This document shows positions 51,034 through 53,134 of a stretch of 53,134 nt of DNA, piece by piece (position 1 is the first letter of the stretch; every line of letters begins with the position of its first letter). A model generated the notes under the pieces. The model saw nothing but the letters and a program-made list of their open reading frames with translations. It was not told the origin of the DNA and ran no database searches. The translations under genes and the position numbers were made by a program. The stretch comes from Nocardioidaceae bacterium (GTDB lineage Bacteria > Actinomycetota > Actinomycetes > Propionibacteriales > Nocardioidaceae), in NCBI GenBank assembly GCA_030655315.1, contig JAURVT010000019.1:1-53134 (forward strand). Reading direction: 5' to 3'.

Positions 51034-51174
51034 ATGAAGCTGTTGCGAGGAGCCGCCGCGATCGGCGTGGCCAGGAAGCTGTACACCGAGGCGCAGAAGC
51101 CGGAGAACCAGCGCCGGATCCGCGAGGCGGTGAACAAGGTGAAGTCCCAGCGGGGGCGCAAGCGTCCACGCTGA
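51034..51174 (+). CDS. Small basic protein of 46 residues
   Basis: ATG 51034 to TGA 51172-51174. The product MKLLRGAAAIGVARKLY... has a hydrophobic N-terminal helix and a strongly basic tail (QRRIREAVNKVKSQRGRKRPR). It is well separated from neighbours and has the codon bias of a real gene. TAGACC lies 6 bp before the ATG. Similar short basic proteins are found in actinobacteria, but I know no function. It is too short for ordinary gene lists. Confidence 0.55.
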   Translation: MKLLRGAAAIGVARKLYTEAQKPENQRRIREAVNKVKSQRGRKRPR

Positions 51175-51235
51175 CGCCTGCCGGGACGGAGCGGTGGGCC
51201 GATGAGTCCGGCGGCACCGGGCGGTCGGTAGAGGC

Positions 51236-51706
51236 ATGAGCGACGAGAGCGTGAGCGCCGAGACCACCGTCGAGGCGTCGACCCAGGACGTGTTCGCGGT
51301 GGTCACCGACCCGTCCCGCCATGCCGGCATCGACGGGACGGGATGGGTGGCCGAGGCGGTGGACGGCTCGCCCCTGAGGGGTACCGGCGACCGGTTCCAG
51401 ATGGCGATGTTCCATCCCGACCACCCGGACGGCACCTACGAGACCGTCAACGAGGTGATCGCCTACGAGCAGGGCCGCGCCGTGGCCTGGCGCACCGGCT
51501 ACGTCGACGACTCCGGGGCGGTCGTCTTCGCCGGCTGGTGGTGGCGCTACGACCTGGTCGCGGAGGGCCCGCGACGGACGCGGGTGACGCTCACCCACGA
51601 CTGGTCCGACGTCGGCCCCGGACCACGCGCCTACCTGTCCTTCCCGGTGTTCGGCGACGACCACCTCGACGACTCCCTGCGCCACCTGTCCGCGATGCTG
51701 TCCTAG
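51236..51706 (+). CDS. SRPBCC / polyketide-cyclase-like protein
   Basis: A 156-residue START-fold protein: VSAETTVEASTQDVFAVVTDPSRHAGIDGTGWV at the start, and AWRTGYVDDSGAVVFAGWWWRYDLV, TRVTLTHDWSDVGP, ending in the C-terminal helix. It belongs to a different subgroup from the SRPBCC protein at 34.8 kb. The ligand is unknown. It is 61 bp after the small basic gene. The 295 bp that follow, to the BKACE stop, hold a terminator-like hairpin and no clear gene. Confidence 0.87.
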   Translation: MSDESVSAETTVEASTQDVFAVVTDPSRHAGIDGTGWVAEAVDGSPLRGTGDRFQMAMFHPDHPDGTYETVNEVIAYEQGRAVAWRTGYVDDSGAVVFAGWWWRYDLVAEGPRRTRVTLTHDWSDVGPGPRAYLSFPVFGDDHLDDSLRHLSAMLS

Positions 51707-51796
51707 CGGCGGGACCCGTGGTCCACGTCCGGGGGCCGGTCCCGGTTTGATCCGCCGCGGTGCGGGGTACAACGTCCTCGCGAGCCGCCCTCGCCA

Positions 51797-51831
51797 GCGA
51801 CCCCATCTCGGGAATCTCGGGGTGGGGTCGC
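51797..51831. terminator. Hairpin in the gap before the BKACE gene
   Basis: GCGACCCCA (51797-51805) pairs with TGGGGTCGC (51823-51831) around a 17-nt loop. It lies in the 295-bp convergent region between the SRPBCC and BKACE genes; the rest of that gap (51707-52001) shows only out-of-frame shadows. Confidence 0.6.
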
Positions 51832-52001
51832 CGCACGCCTGGAGTGCGCCCATGTTCGAGCGCTTCTGCCGCCGTCCGTCCCCGAGCGTGCCGCACGTCC
51901 CCGTGATCCTGCCCGAGCCCCTGGCCGGGGAGGTGCGGCTGCTCGTCCGGCCCGGACGGCGGGGGCGGCGCGGCGCCGTCCCCCGCCCTGCCGGACGCGG
52001 G

Positions 52002-52949
52002 TCAGGACAGCTGGTAGAGCGCGCGTGCCTCGTCGTGGGTGGCGATCGGCCGGCCGACGTCGCGCGCGATCTCCTGCACCTGCTGGAGCAGCTCGAGGTT
52101 CGTGGGGTTGCGGGCCGGGTCGTAGAACAGCTCGAGGCCGGTCTTGACGTGGCCGCCCAGCTCGATCGCCCGACGGATGACGTCGGTGTCGTCGAGAGCG
52201 CCCTGGCCCCAGATCGAGATGTACCAGGGGTGCGTGACCTTGGCCTCCTCGATCATCCACAGGTAGTAGTAGAGGCTCTCGAGGCTCGGCTTCATGCCGT
52301 TGGTCCCGATCGGCTCGGTGGCGGTGAGGCCGTAGTCGCCGATCAGGTAGAAGTCCCACATCGAGCCCGGCGTCGACAGCCCGCGGTTGACGTAGTGCAT
52401 GGCGTGCCGCAGGTGGCCCGGCTCGTAGACGCCGTAGACCATCGGGATGTTCCGCTCGCGCAGCATCTTCCACTGGCTCGCGATGCGGGCGTAGTTGAAG
52501 CCGAACTCCGGGCCGCTCAGGTAGCCCTCGTCGTCGACGTCGGTCGCGAAGAGCGTCAGGCCCGTGTCGACGCAGGCGATGCGCACGTTGCCGCCCTCGT
52601 GGAGCAGGGCGACGTGCTCCAGGCCGTTCTCGTCGGGCAGCAGGCGCAGGTTGTTGCAGGTGGTGGGGTACCAGGTGATGTCGGGGTGCTTGGCGAGCAC
52701 CTTCTCCCAAGTGCGCATGTAGTCCCTGTAGGCGTTCTGCCCCAGCAGGTCGAAGCTGGTGTTGTGCGCGTGGATCGCGCCCGCACCGGCCTCCCAGCAG
52801 CGGATCGCGTCGTCGGCGATCTCCTCGTAGGAGATGGGGGTGTTCGGGTTCATCTCCTTGGTCCGCACGCCGTTGATGTGCGACTCGATCACGACCGGGT
52901 GGTCCCAGCTCGGTGCGGCGTCGGCGTACGTGTCCAGAGCAGTGGTCAT
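52002..52949 (-). CDS. BKACE-family beta-keto acid cleavage enzyme (DUF849)
   Basis: A 315-residue TIM-barrel enzyme with metal-binding His60 and His62 in AIHAHNTSF and the opening PVVIESHINGVRTKEMNPNTPISYEEIADDAI. BKACE enzymes join a beta-keto acid with acetyl-CoA to give acetoacetate and a new CoA ester; substrates range from 3-keto-5-aminohexanoate to dehydrocarnitine. AAGGAG precedes the ATG at 52949. It is slightly longer than usual and its substrate cannot be told. It lies 34 bp behind the lipA stop. Confidence 0.88.
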   Translation of the reverse strand: MTTALDTYADAAPSWDHPVVIESHINGVRTKEMNPNTPISYEEIADDAIRCWEAGAGAIHAHNTSFDLLGQNAYRDYMRTWEKVLAKHPDITWYPTTCNNLRLLPDENGLEHVALLHEGGNVRIACVDTGLTLFATDVDDEGYLSGPEFGFNYARIASQWKMLRERNIPMVYGVYEPGHLRHAMHYVNRGLSTPGSMWDFYLIGDYGLTATEPIGTNGMKPSLESLYYYLWMIEEAKVTHPWYISIWGQGALDDTDVIRRAIELGGHVKTGLELFYDPARNPTNLELLQQVQEIARDVGRPIATHDEARALYQLS

Positions 52950-52983
52950 GATCGGGTCTCCTTCGGTCGTGCGGTGGTCAGGA

Positions 52984-53134
52984 TCAGGGAACGAGGGTGG
53001 GGGCGGGGACGTCGAGGTCGATCTCGATCCCCCGGGCGGCCATCGCCTGCTGGTACAACCGGCCGGCCCGGTACGACGAGCGGACCAGCGGCCCCGACAT
53101 CACGCCCTGGAACCCGATCTCCTCGGCCTCGGCC
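52984..53134 (-). CDS. lipA: Lipoyl synthase, C-terminal end (truncated by window)
   Basis: The last 49 codons, ending at TGA (52984-52986), read [20 protein letters not shown] and then [10 protein letters not shown], the highly conserved C-terminus of LipA. It contains the serine that ligates the auxiliary cluster (in RSSYRAG). LipA inserts two sulfur atoms into octanoyl chains by radical SAM chemistry. The gene starts outside the window. The following BKACE gene is only 34 bp away and may be cotranscribed. Confidence 0.95.
   Translation of the reverse strand, partial: AEAEEIGFQGVMSGPLVRSSYRAGRLYQQAMAARGIEIDLDVPAPTLVP

Noticed and set aside
51852-52000. Plus-strand frame starting MFERFC in the gap before the BKACE gene
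   Set aside because: It runs on as an antisense shadow of the BKACE gene and has no supporting signals.

Overview
The window is dense, roughly 70% GC DNA with many GTG starts, frequent 4-bp ATGA/GTGA/TTGA gene overlaps and TANNNT-type -10 boxes. This points to a high-GC actinobacterium. A relative of mycothiol-dependent DsbA-like reductases, a RhaEW-type rhamnose pathway and OhrR/OsmC fit the Nocardioidaceae (Nocardioides or Aeromicrobium-like). That placement is inference from gene content; no rRNA is present.

Layout. 1-8.6 kb: end of an alkaline-shock (AmaP-like) gene, CsbD, a GAF-GGDEF signalling protein, a Ser/Thr kinase translationally coupled to an S9 peptidase, a polar amino acid ABC transporter, and a small SSB-like protein. 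8.6-13.5 kb (minus strand): a small alarmone synthetase, a CynX-type MFS exporter, and an APC permease-Usp-glycerate kinase group. 13.6-13.8 kb: a very long inverted repeat. 13.8-26.5 kb (minus strand): one 11-gene operon, rhaT-rhaQ-rhaP-rhaS-rhaM-rhaI-rhaEW-rhaB-lutA-lutB-lutC. It has a LacI-type operator at its head, and a divergent LacI regulator follows. Together it predicts import of L-rhamnose, isomerisation, phosphorylation, cleavage to DHAP and L-lactaldehyde, oxidation to L-lactate, and oxidation of that lactate to pyruvate by LutABC.

27.8-33 kb: a GAF-GGDEF-EAL protein, a stand-alone Rieske protein, a 14-bp tandem repeat beside a strong terminator, a small membrane protein, DUF1905, a transglutaminase, a GNAT and a UBP-type zinc finger protein. 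33.1 kb: tRNA-Thr(CGT). 33.3-39.7 kb: a loosely packed accessory stretch with a RibD/DHFR-like reductase, a methyltransferase, an SRPBCC + DsbA-like pair, a frameshifted glyoxalase gene, a PNPOx-like protein, a small VOC protein and an orphan ATP-grasp enzyme.

39.8-50.9 kb is a series of regulator/enzyme pairs: SDR/XRE, TetR/NmrA, macrolide-phosphotransferase-like/GNAT, class II glutamine amidotransferase/HAD, FAD monooxygenase-MarR divergent from cyanase, and OhrR divergent from OsmC with an alpha/beta hydrolase. The right end holds two small proteins, a BKACE-family enzyme and the 3' end of lipA.

The most interesting items are the combined rhamnose/lactate operon, the 231-bp inverted repeat behind it, the cyanase/monooxygenase/MarR locus, and a recurrent promoter arrangement (a -10 box exactly 6 nt before the start codon) that predicts leaderless mRNAs.
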